In this document: one piece after another, positions 9,212 to 17,954 of the stretch
How positions within the stretch are numbered: position 1 is the first letter of the stretch
Layout of the letters: each line of letters starts with the position of its first letter
Source: Streptomyces anulatus
GTDB taxonomy: Bacteria > Actinomycetota > Actinomycetes > Streptomycetales > Streptomycetaceae
Assembly (NCBI RefSeq): GCF_014650675.1
Contig: NZ_BMVK01000015.1
Location: forward strand, 124,001-188,000
DNA length: 64,000 bases
Direction: 5' to 3'
Notes under the pieces: model-generated
Database searches by the model: none
Seen by the model: the letters and a program-made list of their open reading frames with translations, nothing else
What the model was told of the DNA's origin: nothing
Made by a program: the position numbers and the translations under genes

Positions 9212-10780
9212 ATGAGCGCGCCAACTCCGGCACCCGGTGACGAAAGCCCCCGCGAGGGCTACTACCCCGACCCCTCCATCCCCGGCTACGTCCGGTACTG
9301 GAACGGTGCGTCCTGGGTCCCCGGCACGAGCCGCCCCGCGCCCCGGCAGACGGGTCCGGCCGCCGCCCCCGCCGCCGGTGCGCAGGCCGCGCCGGTGGAG
9401 GAGACCGGGCCGATCTTCTTCGACGAGGAGGACGGCCCCCAGGGGGGCCTCCAGGACGGCCCGGTGGCCCCGGCCGGATCCGGCGAACCCGCCGCGGACC
9501 ACGGGGACGCCGCGTCCGTCTGGCAGGCGGACGCCGCGCGCCAGAACGGTTTCGGCGGCGACCGGGACCGCCGGGTCGACTGGGGCGGGGCGGCGCAGGA
9601 GCCCGCCGGCCGCCCGTCGCCGCAGGCCGACCCGAGGGCGCCGCTGGCCCAGGACCCGACCGGTGGCGCGCTGCCGGGGATGCGGGACGGCGTCGGCCGG
9701 TCCGCCGAGGAGGCCGGGGCGCGTCCGCCCACCGACGGGACGGTCACGATCCGCGCGGTGGGACCGCCCGCCCCGGCACCGTCGAACGCCGGTACGCAGC
9801 AGGGGCCGCAGAACGTGGGCGCGGCACGGAACAGCCTCGCACCGGCTCCGACGCCCCGGGCCCTGCCGGCGCAGGCACAACACGCGCAGCAGGCGCAGCA
9901 GGCACCGGCACAACATGTGCAGCCACAGCACGCGCAGCCACAGCAGGCACAGGCGCAGCAGGCGCCACTGCCGGCCCCCGCTCCCGCCCCGGCCCCGGCT
10001 CCCGCCCCCGTACCGCAGGAAGTGCGGCAGGGGCCGGTCCAGGCCCCCGCCCAGGTGTCCACGCCGTCCCCCGCCCCCGCGCCCCCGGCGGCCCTGCACA
10101 CGCCGCTGACGCCGGGCCCCGGCGGCGGCTCGGCCTCCTGGGCGCAGCAGGTCCACCAACTGGCCCAGCCCGAGCCGCAGCAGCATCAGCAGCAACCGCA
10201 CCAGCTCCAGCACCAGGGGCCGGGCGCGGACCAGCCCGTCGTGCCCTGGAAGCCACCGGTCGACGACCCCTTCCAGCAACTCGCCCGCAACCAGGCCTCG
10301 GCCCGGCCCGCGGGACTCGGCAAGCGGTTCGCCGCCCGACTGGTCGACAGCCTCGTGCTCGGTGCGGCCGTCGGGGCCGCGGCCGTCCCGCTGGCGACCC
10401 GGGCGCTCGACCACATCGACCGGAAGATCACCGCGGCGAAGGAGACGGGGGAGACGGTCACCGTCTGGCTGCTGGACTCCACCACCGGTGCGCTGCTGGG
10501 CGCGTTGCTCGCCGCGTTCCTCCTCATCGGCTTCCTCCTGGAGGCGTTGCCGACGGCCAAGTGGGGCCGGACGCTGGGCAAGAAGCTCTGCGGGCTCGAC
10601 GTACGGGACATCGAGTCCCACGACGCGCCCACGCTGGGCGCGGCCCTGCGCCGCTGGCTGGTCTACGGCGTGCTGGGGCTGCTCGTCATCGGCGTGGTCA
10701 ACGTGCTCTGGTGCCTGATCGACCGCCCCTGGCGCCAGTGCTGGCACGACAAGGCGGCCCGCACCTTCGTCGCGGGCTGA
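9212..10780 (+). CDS. DUF2510 / RDD-domain membrane protein with long disordered linker
   Basis: A 522-residue protein with three parts. Residues 15-40 form a DUF2510 motif (EGYYPDPSIPGYVRYWNGASWV). About residues 40-360 are low-complexity Pro/Gln/Ala sequence with repeats of AQQAQ, PAPAPA and QHAQ. The C-terminal 160 residues are an RDD membrane domain (GLGKRFAARLVDSLVLGAAVG; then KWGRTLGKKLCGLDVRDI; then RPWRQCWHDKAARTFV). RDD proteins have about three membrane helices and include ion-antiporter-like members, but function here is unknown. A second RDD protein follows immediately. Confidence 0.88.
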   Translation: MSAPTPAPGDESPREGYYPDPSIPGYVRYWNGASWVPGTSRPAPRQTGPAAAPAAGAQAAPVEETGPIFFDEEDGPQGGLQDGPVAPAGSGEPAADHGDAASVWQADAARQNGFGGDRDRRVDWGGAAQEPAGRPSPQADPRAPLAQDPTGGALPGMRDGVGRSAEEAGARPPTDGTVTIRAVGPPAPAPSNAGTQQGPQNVGAARNSLAPAPTPRALPAQAQHAQQAQQAPAQHVQPQHAQPQQAQAQQAPLPAPAPAPAPAPAPVPQEVRQGPVQAPAQVSTPSPAPAPPAALHTPLTPGPGGGSASWAQQVHQLAQPEPQQHQQQPHQLQHQGPGADQPVVPWKPPVDDPFQQLARNQASARPAGLGKRFAARLVDSLVLGAAVGAAAVPLATRALDHIDRKITAAKETGETVTVWLLDSTTGALLGALLAAFLLIGFLLEALPTAKWGRTLGKKLCGLDVRDIESHDAPTLGAALRRWLVYGVLGLLVIGVVNVLWCLIDRPWRQCWHDKAARTFVAG

Positions 10781-10851
10781 GGTCCGGACTGATCCCCCCT
10801 TCCCATCCGCTTATCGGAAGAACTGGCCGGGCGGGCGGCGACATGCCGGTC

Positions 10852-10857
10852 TAGACT
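10852..10857 (+). promoter_or_regulatory. Candidate -10 box upstream of second RDD gene
   Basis: TAGACT matches the actinomycete -10 consensus and lies about 74 nt before the ATG at 10931. No convincing -35 box is seen, so this is tentative. Confidence 0.4.
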
Positions 10858-10930
10858 CGTTTGCCGCTCCGTGTCCCCCGAACGCACCTGAGCCGTTGCG
10901 GGCCCCGGTGGTGCGGGGTGCACTGCCCCC

Positions 10931-11599
10931 ATGAGCAACGACCAGCCGACGCCCGGCCAGCCGCCCGAGGACGACGATCCGTTCCTCAAGAAGCCGCAGG
11001 AGCCCTCGCCGCCGTCCGAGGGTCAGCCGTACGGCAGCGCGCCGCCCCCGCCGCCGCCTCCGCCCCCGCCGAACGACCCGTACGGCAGCGGCGGCGGTTT
11101 CGGGGCGCCCGATCCGCTGGCCGGAATGCCGCCGCTCGCCGAGCCGGGCAAGCGGATCCTGGCGCGGCTCATCGACTTCCTGATCATCTCGATCCCGCTG
11201 TACCTGATCTCGCTGCCGTGGGGCGGCGCGGTCGACGTCAACGGGGACGGCGACGACGGGTTCGGCGACGCGGTCGCCAGTGGGTACAGCGGGCACCAGT
11301 TGCTGTGGTCGATCATCGGCCTGGTGGTCTACGTCGCCTACGACACGTACTTCACCCACAAGGACGGCCGCACGCTGGGCAAGCGGCTGCTGAAGCTGCG
11401 CGTCGCGATGCTCAACGACGGGCGGGTGCCCGACACCGGGGCCGCGCTGATGCGGGCCGTCGTGCTGTGGGCCCCGGCGCTGCTGTGCTGCCCGTGCCTG
11501 TGGTGGCTGATCAACATCGTGCTGATGTTCACCGACAAGCCCTACCGGCAGGGGCTGCAGGACAAGGCGGCCAAGACGGTCGTGGTGGCCGCCCGCTAG
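10931..11599 (+). CDS. RDD-family membrane protein
   Basis: A 222-residue protein: a Pro-rich cytoplasmic N-terminus containing a run of 12 prolines, then an RDD domain starting at PGKRILARLIDFLIISIPLYLI. A middle helix (LLWSIIGLVVYVAYDTYF) follows, then KDGRTLGKRLLKLRVAML and a final Cys-rich helix (LLCCPCLWWLINIVLMF). It ends in DKPYRQGLQDKAAKTVVVAAR, the same C-terminal pattern as the RDD protein upstream. The tandem pair probably arose by duplication, and substrate and role are unknown. Confidence 0.88.
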   Translation: MSNDQPTPGQPPEDDDPFLKKPQEPSPPSEGQPYGSAPPPPPPPPPPNDPYGSGGGFGAPDPLAGMPPLAEPGKRILARLIDFLIISIPLYLISLPWGGAVDVNGDGDDGFGDAVASGYSGHQLLWSIIGLVVYVAYDTYFTHKDGRTLGKRLLKLRVAMLNDGRVPDTGAALMRAVVLWAPALLCCPCLWWLINIVLMFTDKPYRQGLQDKAAKTVVVAAR

Positions 11600-11628
11600 C
11601 GGGCGGCCGTCCTGCGACCGTCGCCGGC

Positions 11629-11946
11629 TCAGCGGCGCAGCGAGTGCTCGTCCGCCGGAGCCGACGAGCGGCCCGCCGGGACCCGCTCCCGGGCCCCGAT
11701 GCCCTCCAGGGCGTGGTGGGTTCGGGCGGCGGCACGGGCGGTCGCCGTCTGTCCGGCCCCCTCCGCTCCACGGTGGCGGGGGAGGGGCAGGCGTACGGCG
11801 ACCAGGAGGCCGAGGGCCAGCGCGGTCGTGCCGACGGCGGCGACGCCGACGCCGGACTCCGTGCGGAACAGCAGCAGCAGGGCGAGCGTCGTGACGACGA
11901 CGGTGGCCGAACCGTAGGCGAACTGTGCGGCAGTCGGACGCGGCAT
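11629..11946 (-). CDS. Small two-helix membrane protein
   Basis: A 105-residue hypothetical protein with two hydrophobic segments near the N-terminus (FAYGSATVVVTTLALLLLF and GVGVAAVGTTALALGLLVAV) and a soluble, Arg/Ala-rich tail. The ATG at 11946 (MPRPTAAQF) is preferred over one 16 codons upstream because the latter adds only unstructured sequence. It converges with the RDD gene, with a 29-nt gap. No family recognised. Confidence 0.65.
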   Translation of the reverse strand: MPRPTAAQFAYGSATVVVTTLALLLLFRTESGVGVAAVGTTALALGLLVAVRLPLPRHRGAEGAGQTATARAAARTHHALEGIGARERVPAGRSSAPADEHSLRR

Positions 11947-12373
11947 GGCGGTTTCCGTCCTCGGGACGTCGGATGGGCGGGCGGCGGTCGGCACGATCGT
12001 GCGCGCCGAACGACCCTACGACGGTGAATGCCCGACCCGGACCGGTAGTAAGCGTGACCTAACACACGGTACCGGTGCACAGGGGGCGCACGGAGTCACA
12101 CCTCTCACCAACCGGACGGTGCGACGCGCCTGTTGGGGCGTGGCGAACGGCCCGGTCCGGGCCGCCGGCGTTCCTTTACCGTTCCCATGCCCTTCACATA
12201 CCGTCCGCATACCGGAAGAGCGCTCCGCATAGTGCACTTGGTCTGTTCAAGTCAAGGTCTGTCTTTTCTCTCATAACTCCGATCGAATGTCGTCACTTGT
12301 GACGCGTTTACGCGCGCGGCCCGTTTGATACCCCCCTGGCCGCGGCGCGGACGCCCGGGGAGGACTGCATCAA
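11947..12373. promoter_or_regulatory. Long divergent intergenic region upstream of secreted protease
   Basis: About 430 bp separate the small membrane protein from the protease. No credible gene is present; short ORFs here lack Streptomyces codon bias. The part near 12240-12300 is unusually A/T-rich for this genome and holds a perfect operator-like palindrome GTCAC-TT-GTGAC at 12292-12303. GGGGAGG about 10 nt before the protease GTG is a strong ribosome site. This is likely a regulated promoter region, with the regulator unknown. Confidence 0.5.
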
Positions 12374-14776
12374 GTGACCAATCAGAGACGGGCGCTTCGC
12401 GCCGCCGCCGTTGTCGTGGCCATGGCTGCGACCGCTGCGACGGCGTCGACCTTCGCCACCGCCCAGGCGCATGACAGCTCATCAGGTTCCGGTGTCTCCA
12501 CCGTCGACCGCCGTGACCCGGCGCCGGCCAAGGGGCACGCGGAGCACAACCTGGAGGGCCCCTTCAGCGAGGAGCAGGCCGCCCAGCGCGAGGCCGCGCT
12601 GGAGCTGGTGCTGTCCGGCGACAAGAAGGTGGCGAACCGGAGCGGCTCCAAGGTCGTCAAGCTCGGCGACAAGAAGTACGTGGAGCTGGGCCGGGAGAAG
12701 ACCGACAAGATCTTCACCATCCTGCTGGAGTTCGGCGACCAGGTCGACGACACCACCATGTTCGACCCGGACGGCGACGGCCCCAAGCCGCCCGTCGAGA
12801 AGTTCGGGGGAGCCCCGGGCCCGGCGCACAACAAGATCGCCAAGCCGGACCCGAAGAAGGACAACAGCACCGCCTGGAAGGCCGACTACAACCAGGAGCA
12901 CTTCCAGGAGCTCTACTTCGGCGAGGGCAAGGGCGTCAACTCGCTCAAGACCTACTACGAGAAGACCTCCTCGGGCCGCTACTCGGTCGAGGGAGAGGTC
13001 TCCGACTGGGTCAAGGTCCCGTACAACGAGGCCCGTTACGGCTCCAACTACTGCGGCCAGTCCAACTGCGCCAACGTGTGGGACGCGGTGCGCGACGGCG
13101 TGAACGCCTGGGTCGCCGACCAGCAGGCCAAGGGCCGCACCGACGCGGAGATCAAGGCGAACCTCGCCGAGTACGACGAGTGGGACCGCTACGACTTCGA
13201 CGGTGACGGCAACTTCAACGAGCCCGACGGCTACATCGACCACTTCCAGCTGGTCCACGCCGGCGAGGACGAGTCGGCAGGCGGCGGCGCCGAGGGCACC
13301 AACGCCATCTGGGCGCACCGCTGGTACGCGTACGGCACCAACGCCGGTGCGACCGGCCCCACGGGCAACAAGGCCGGTGGCGCCCAGATCGGCGACACGG
13401 GCATCTGGGTCGGCGACTACACCGTCCAGCCCGAGAACGGCGGCCTGGGCGTCTTCGCCCACGAGTACGCCCACGACCTCGGCCTCCCGGACCTGTACGA
13501 CACCTCCGGCGGCGGCGAGAACTCGGTCGGCTTCTGGTCCCTGATGTCGGCGGGCTCCTGGCTCGGCACCGGCAAGGGCGAGATCGGCAACCTGCCGGGC
13601 GACATGACCTCGTGGGACAAGCTCCAGCTGGGCTGGCTCGACTACGACAAGGCCAAGGCCGGCAAGACCTCGCTGCACAAGCTGGGCGTCTCGGAGTACA
13701 ACACCAAGAACCCGCAGGCGCTCGTCGTCGAGCTGCCCAAGAAGGCCGTCACCACCACCGTCGTCAAGCCCGCCGAGGGTGCGAAGCAGTGGTGGAGCGA
13801 CATGGGCGACGACCTGTCGAACACCCTGACCCGCTCGGTCGACCTGACCGGCAAGTCCAAGGCCACGCTGGACCTTTCGGGCTGGTACGACATCGAGGCC
13901 GACTACGACTACCTCTACACCGAGGTGTCCGACAACGGCGGCACCAGCTGGACCGCGCTCGACGGCACCGCCGACGGCAAGGCCATCCCGCGCGACGCCA
14001 GTGACAAGCCGGCCCTGACCGACGTCTCGGGCGCGTACAAGAAGCTGTCCTTCTCCCTGGACGCCTACGCGGGCAAGAAGGTCGACCTCCGCTTCCGCTA
14101 CCAGACGGACGGCGGCGCGGGCGGCAAGGGCTTCGCGGCCGACGCCATCACCGTCACCGCCGACGGCGCCGCGCTGTTCTCGGACAACGCCGAGGGCGAC
14201 GACAACGGCTGGACCGCGAAGGGCTTCTCGCGGATCGGCGAGTCCTTCACCCAGGACTACCCGCAGTACTACATCGCGGAGAACCGCCAGTACGTCTCCT
14301 ACGACGAGACGTTGAAGGTCGGCCCGTACAACTTCGGCTTCTCCGGCACCCGTCCGGACTGGGTCGAGCACTACGCGTACCAGAACGGTCTGCTGGTCTG
14401 GCTCTGGGACACCTCCCAGAAGGACAACAACACCTCCGTCCACCCGGGCCAGGGTCTGATCCTGCCGATCGACGCGCACGCGAAGCCGCTGAAGTGGAAG
14501 GACGGCTCGCTCCTGCGCAACAAGATCCAGCCGTTCGACGCGCCGTTCAGCTGGTACCCGAACAAGGGCTTCACGCTGCACAACGCGGACGTTCCGCTGT
14601 ACATCAAGCCCGCCCTGGGCAACCCGGTCTTCGACGACCGCAAGGGCACCTACTGGTACGAGGAGAACCCCACGGGCAGTGTCAAGGTTTCTGACACGAA
14701 CACCCGCATCTCCATCGTCCAGGAGCCCCGCAACGGCTCGACGATGAGCGTGCTGGTCAGCCCCTCGGGTCGCTGA
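12374..14776 (+). CDS. Secreted M6-family metalloprotease (immune inhibitor A type)
   Basis: An 800-residue secreted protein. The N-terminal signal peptide runs through about residue 32 (hydrophobic AAAVVVAMAATAATAST, cut near AQA-HD). A propeptide is followed by the catalytic domain with HEYAHDLGLPD: zinc ligands H363 and H367, catalytic E364 and probably D373. After the catalytic part come beta-rich segments resembling carbohydrate/MAM-type modules (SGWYDIEADYDYLYTEVSDNGG; FRYQTDGGAGGKGFAADAI) typical of InhA proteases. It should degrade extracellular proteins. The start is a GTG behind GGGGAGG. It is monocistronic and followed by a hairpin. Confidence 0.93.
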   Translation: MTNQRRALRAAAVVVAMAATAATASTFATAQAHDSSSGSGVSTVDRRDPAPAKGHAEHNLEGPFSEEQAAQREAALELVLSGDKKVANRSGSKVVKLGDKKYVELGREKTDKIFTILLEFGDQVDDTTMFDPDGDGPKPPVEKFGGAPGPAHNKIAKPDPKKDNSTAWKADYNQEHFQELYFGEGKGVNSLKTYYEKTSSGRYSVEGEVSDWVKVPYNEARYGSNYCGQSNCANVWDAVRDGVNAWVADQQAKGRTDAEIKANLAEYDEWDRYDFDGDGNFNEPDGYIDHFQLVHAGEDESAGGGAEGTNAIWAHRWYAYGTNAGATGPTGNKAGGAQIGDTGIWVGDYTVQPENGGLGVFAHEYAHDLGLPDLYDTSGGGENSVGFWSLMSAGSWLGTGKGEIGNLPGDMTSWDKLQLGWLDYDKAKAGKTSLHKLGVSEYNTKNPQALVVELPKKAVTTTVVKPAEGAKQWWSDMGDDLSNTLTRSVDLTGKSKATLDLSGWYDIEADYDYLYTEVSDNGGTSWTALDGTADGKAIPRDASDKPALTDVSGAYKKLSFSLDAYAGKKVDLRFRYQTDGGAGGKGFAADAITVTADGAALFSDNAEGDDNGWTAKGFSRIGESFTQDYPQYYIAENRQYVSYDETLKVGPYNFGFSGTRPDWVEHYAYQNGLLVWLWDTSQKDNNTSVHPGQGLILPIDAHAKPLKWKDGSLLRNKIQPFDAPFSWYPNKGFTLHNADVPLYIKPALGNPVFDDRKGTYWYEENPTGSVKVSDTNTRISIVQEPRNGSTMSVLVSPSGR

Positions 14777-14802
14777 TCAAGTAAAACCGCAGGTCAAACC
14801 AT

Positions 14803-14838
14803 GATCGGCCGTCGCCCCCTAGCGGGCGGCGGCCGATC
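14803..14838 (+). terminator. Hairpin terminator after the M6 protease
   Basis: GATCGGCCG-T-CGCCC pairs with GGGCG-G-CGGCCGATC around a short CCTAGC loop (one T-G wobble), followed by GTGTTT. It begins 26 nt after the protease stop. Confidence 0.75.
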
Positions 14839-14900
14839 GTGTTTAGGTGCGTCTTGTTCACATCCTTATTGACACGACGTCTCACGGGGGAGCGCGGAGC

Positions 14901-15308
14901 ATGGCAGGCGGAGGTTTCTGCAGGTTGCCGAACGGCACGGTGGTGGTCGCACTGACCCTGACCAGACCGGCCGACGGAACAGGCCCCTGCGGCGGTACGG
15001 GAGCGGGGCCCGGGGCCCCGGTACGGGTGCTGGTGCACGCGGCGAACCGGGCGCGCGCCCTGACCAGGCTGCGCAATCTGGGGCTGCGGGCGGTCTATCT
15101 GCGCGGCAACGACCGGCCGCCCACGCCGGACGAGGTCACGGCGGTGCTGCACCATCCGGACGGTCTGCTGTGGCGGGCCGCTCCGCAGGCGGGCCCGGCC
15201 GCCGGCCTGACGGGCCTCGCGCCCCAGTCGCCTCAGGAGCTGTGGCACCCGATCAGGGCCTTGCTGGGCCCCGCCGGGTACGCCGGACCGGCCCGCCCGG
15301 CCGCGTAG
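14901..15308 (+). CDS. Conserved-looking hypothetical protein
   Basis: A 135-residue Ala/Gly/Arg-rich protein with no motif I recognise. It has a plausible alpha/beta pattern in the middle (PVRVLVHAANRARALTRLRNLGLRAVYLRG). The ATG at 14901 follows GGGGGA at about 10 nt, which favours it over an ATG 54 nt upstream. Codon bias is normal for the neighbourhood, supporting a real gene. It converges with pncA. Function unknown. Confidence 0.65.
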   Translation: MAGGGFCRLPNGTVVVALTLTRPADGTGPCGGTGAGPGAPVRVLVHAANRARALTRLRNLGLRAVYLRGNDRPPTPDEVTAVLHHPDGLLWRAAPQAGPAAGLTGLAPQSPQELWHPIRALLGPAGYAGPARPAA

Positions 15309-15339
15309 GGGGCTGCGCCCGCACGGCGGGGTACGTGTC

Positions 15340-15927
15340 CTACGGGACGACCGGTGTGCCGGAGAGCTTCACGCCCGCCGTACGCATCTCCGCCAGCGCC
15401 CGTTCCGTGGTCGCTCCGGACACGCCCGCGGTCAGGTCGAGCAGCACGTGCGTGACGAAGCCCTCACGGGCCGCGTCCAGCGCGGTGGCCCGGACGCAGT
15501 GGTCGGTGGCGATGCCGACGACGTCGACCTCGGTGACCTCGCGGTCGCGCAGCCACTGGGCGAGGCCGATCCCGTTCTCGTCGGAGCCCTCGAACCCGCT
15601 GTACGCCGCCGCGTACGCCCCCTTGTCGAACACCGTGTCGATCGCGCCGGAGGCGACGGCGGGCGCGAAGTTCGGGTGGAAGCCGACGCCCTCCGTACCG
15701 GCGACGCAGTGCACCGGCCAGGAGTGCTCGAAGTCGGGGCTGGCCGAGAAGTGGTCGCCCGGGTCGATGTGGTGGTCGCGGGTGGCCACCACGTGGCGGT
15801 AGCCGGGCTGGGCGTCGCCGATCAGGTCGGTGATGGCGGCGGCGACGTCGGCACCGCCCGCCACCGCGAGGCTGCCGCCCTCGCAGAAGTCGTTCTGAAC
15901 GTCCACGACGATCAATGCGCGGTGCAT
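15340..15927 (-). CDS. pncA: Nicotinamidase (pyrazinamidase), isochorismatase family
   Basis: A 195-residue enzyme that hydrolyses nicotinamide to nicotinate for NAD salvage. The catalytic triad is visible: D9 (ALIVVDVQNDF), K102 (FDKGAYAAAYSGFEG) and C144 (ATDHCVRATALD). Metal ligands typical of actinobacterial PncA are in place: D51, H53 and H59 (RDHHIDPGDHF) and H73 (WPVHC). The start at 15927 gives the normal family length; the longer open frame upstream is Pro/Arg low-complexity. It lies 230 nt downstream of pncB on the same strand, so the two salvage steps are probably co-regulated. Confidence 0.96.
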   Translation of the reverse strand: MHRALIVVDVQNDFCEGGSLAVAGGADVAAAITDLIGDAQPGYRHVVATRDHHIDPGDHFSASPDFEHSWPVHCVAGTEGVGFHPNFAPAVASGAIDTVFDKGAYAAAYSGFEGSDENGIGLAQWLRDREVTEVDVVGIATDHCVRATALDAAREGFVTHVLLDLTAGVSGATTERALAEMRTAGVKLSGTPVVP

Positions 15928-16158
15928 GGCGGGTGTCCTTCGGTGGGGGCGGGAGCGGAGGGGGAGGGCGGGAGCGGGTGGGGACCGGAGCGGGGTGGCG
16001 CCGGGCGGGACGGGGATGCCGGGGTGTCCGGGTGTGTCCGCGGGTTCGAGCCTAGGCACTGGACCGTCACAATCAAGCCCGTCCGCCAAACCCCCGGTTG
16101 CGGACCCGGCCGGTCCGGACGCCGGGGCGGCCCCCCGAGGGCCCGCCCCGGGGCGTTC

Positions 16159-17487
16159 TCAGGCGTACTCGGTCGGGATCACCGGCTCGCCCCGCGACAG
16201 CTGGATCGCCGACATCGGCAGGCCCGCGCGCGCGGCCACGTGCCGTTCCCGGGCGGCCTCCAGGGGCTCCCGCGCGACCACCTCGCCCCCGCGCACCAGC
16301 TCCACCAGCAGCGGCCGTCCCGCCGACTCGCCGGGCGCGGGGCCGGTGCCGATCACCTCGGCCTCGGCGACCCCGTGCGCGTCGGTGCGGCGGGCGGCCC
16401 ACTTGCGGCCGCCCTTCGACGACTTCGCGCCGAGCGACTTCTTCGCCACCGGCACCAGCGGGGCGTCCGGCTCCGCCGAGCCGGCGCGGGCCACCAGCTT
16501 GTAGACCATCGAGCAGGTGGGGTGCCCGCTCCCGGTGACCAGCTGGGTGCCGACCCCGTACGCGTCCACCGGCGCGGCGGCCAGCGAGGCGATGGCGTAC
16601 TCGTCCAGGTCCGAGGTCACCACGATCTTGGTGTCCGTCGCCCCCAGCTCGTCCAACTGCTGCCGCACCCGGTGCGCGACCAGGAGCAGGTCCCCGGAGT
16701 CGATCCGTACGGCGCCCAGCTCGGGCCCCGCGATCTCGACGGCCGCCCGGACCGCCTCGGTCACGTCGTACGTGTCGACCAGCAGCGTCGTGCCCCGGCC
16801 CAGCGAGTCCACCTGCGCCCGGAACGCGTCGCGCTCGGTGTCGTGCAGCAGGGTGAAGGCGTGCGCGCTCGTGCCGACGGTCGGGATCGCCCAGCGGAAG
16901 CCCGCCGCCAGGTCGGAGGTGGCGTCGAAGCCGCCGACGAACGCGGCGCGGGCCGAGGCGACGGCGGAGAGCTCGTGGGTGCGGCGCGCGCCCATCTCGA
17001 TGAGCCGGCGGCCCCCGGCGGCGGCCGACATCCGCGAGGCGGCGGCGGCGATGGCGGAGTCGTGGTTGAGGATGGAGAGGATCACCGTCTCCAGCAGCAC
17101 GCACTCGGCGAAGGAGCCCTCCACCCGCAGGATCGGGGAGCCGGGGAAGTAGACCTCGCCCTCCGGGTAGCCCCAGATGTCGCCGCTGAAGCGGTAGCCG
17201 GCCAGCCATTCGAGGGTGGGCTCGTCGACGATGTCCTGCTGCCGCAGGAAGCCGATCATCTCGTCGTCGAAGTGGAAGTTCTCCACGGCGTCCAGGACCC
17301 GGCCGGTGCCCGCGACGACTCCGTAACGCCGCCCCTCGGGCAGCCGGCGGGTGAACGCCTCGAAGACCGAGTGCCGGTCGGCGGTGCCGGCCTTGAGGGC
17401 CGCCTGCACCATGGTCAGCTCGTACTGGTCGGTGAAGAGCGCGGTCGACGGAACGCCGACCCGTCGCCCGAGGTCCGCTGAGTTCAT
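16159..17487 (-). CDS. pncB: Nicotinate phosphoribosyltransferase
   Basis: A 442-residue enzyme condensing nicotinate with PRPP to nicotinate mononucleotide, with ATP. The N-terminal STALFTDQYELTMVQAALKAG, the substrate-region histidine in TVGTSAHAFTLLHDTERDAF and the phosphate-binding VRIDSGDLLLVAHRVR are characteristic. It acts directly after PncA. The gene diverges from clpS across 79 nt; AT-rich CCCCTATTCGTCAAAG in that gap may hold promoter elements for either gene. Confidence 0.95.
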   Translation of the reverse strand: MNSADLGRRVGVPSTALFTDQYELTMVQAALKAGTADRHSVFEAFTRRLPEGRRYGVVAGTGRVLDAVENFHFDDEMIGFLRQQDIVDEPTLEWLAGYRFSGDIWGYPEGEVYFPGSPILRVEGSFAECVLLETVILSILNHDSAIAAAASRMSAAAGGRRLIEMGARRTHELSAVASARAAFVGGFDATSDLAAGFRWAIPTVGTSAHAFTLLHDTERDAFRAQVDSLGRGTTLLVDTYDVTEAVRAAVEIAGPELGAVRIDSGDLLLVAHRVRQQLDELGATDTKIVVTSDLDEYAIASLAAAPVDAYGVGTQLVTGSGHPTCSMVYKLVARAGSAEPDAPLVPVAKKSLGAKSSKGGRKWAARRTDAHGVAEAEVIGTGPAPGESAGRPLLVELVRGGEVVAREPLEAARERHVAARAGLPMSAIQLSRGEPVIPTEYA

Positions 17488-17566
17488 GGCTGGGATGCTA
17501 CCCCCTATTCGTCAAAGTGACGAGATGTGGGGTCCGTTTGTGCGCGGGGCCCGCCCGGGTGGCAGC

Positions 17567-17884
17567 ATGGGACAGGTGAGCGTTGCTACCCCGCTAGAGA
17601 TCGAACGTCCCGATTCGGCCGAGGAGACCTTCGCGGTCCCCGAGCCGGACGTCCCGTGGGTGACGCTCGTCCACAATGACCCGGTCAACCTCATGAGCTA
17701 CGTGACCTATGTCTTCCAGGCCTACTTCGGCTATCCGAAGGACAAAGCCCACCGGCTCATGATGGACGTGCACCAGAAGGGCCGCGCCGTCGTCTCCAGC
17801 GGGAGCCGCGAGGAGATGGAACGCGACGTCCAGGCCATGCACGGCTACGGGCTGTGGGCCACCCTCACCCAGGACCGCAACTGA
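17567..17884 (+). CDS. clpS: ATP-dependent Clp protease adaptor ClpS
   Basis: A 105-residue adaptor that delivers N-end-rule substrates to ClpAP/ClpCP. The signature regions are VTLVHNDPVNLMSYVTYVF and the hydrophobic-pocket helix KAHRLMMDVHQKGRAVVSSG. The N-terminal 30 residues are acidic and probably disordered, as in other ClpS. ATG 17567 (after GGTGG) and GTG 17576 are both possible starts. It is followed 70 nt later by a DUF2017 gene, a conserved pairing in actinomycetes. Confidence 0.95.
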   Translation: MGQVSVATPLEIERPDSAEETFAVPEPDVPWVTLVHNDPVNLMSYVTYVFQAYFGYPKDKAHRLMMDVHQKGRAVVSSGSREEMERDVQAMHGYGLWATLTQDRN

Positions 17885-17954
17885 CCCCTCCGGGGCTCGG
17901 CCCGCCCCCTGCCCCGCCCTCACCCGCCCCGTTCGACCCACCATCGGAGAATCC

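Noticed and set aside
12075..12302. 75-aa ORF in the protease upstream gap
   Set aside because: It lacks the Streptomyces third-position GC pattern, has no ribosome site and overlaps the likely promoter.
12482..14581. 699-aa ORF antisense to the M6 protease
   Set aside because: It is a mirror frame created by extreme GC bias at third codon positions. Its composition (Val/Leu/Gly/Asp/Arg rich) has no motif, and the opposite strand encodes a clear protease.
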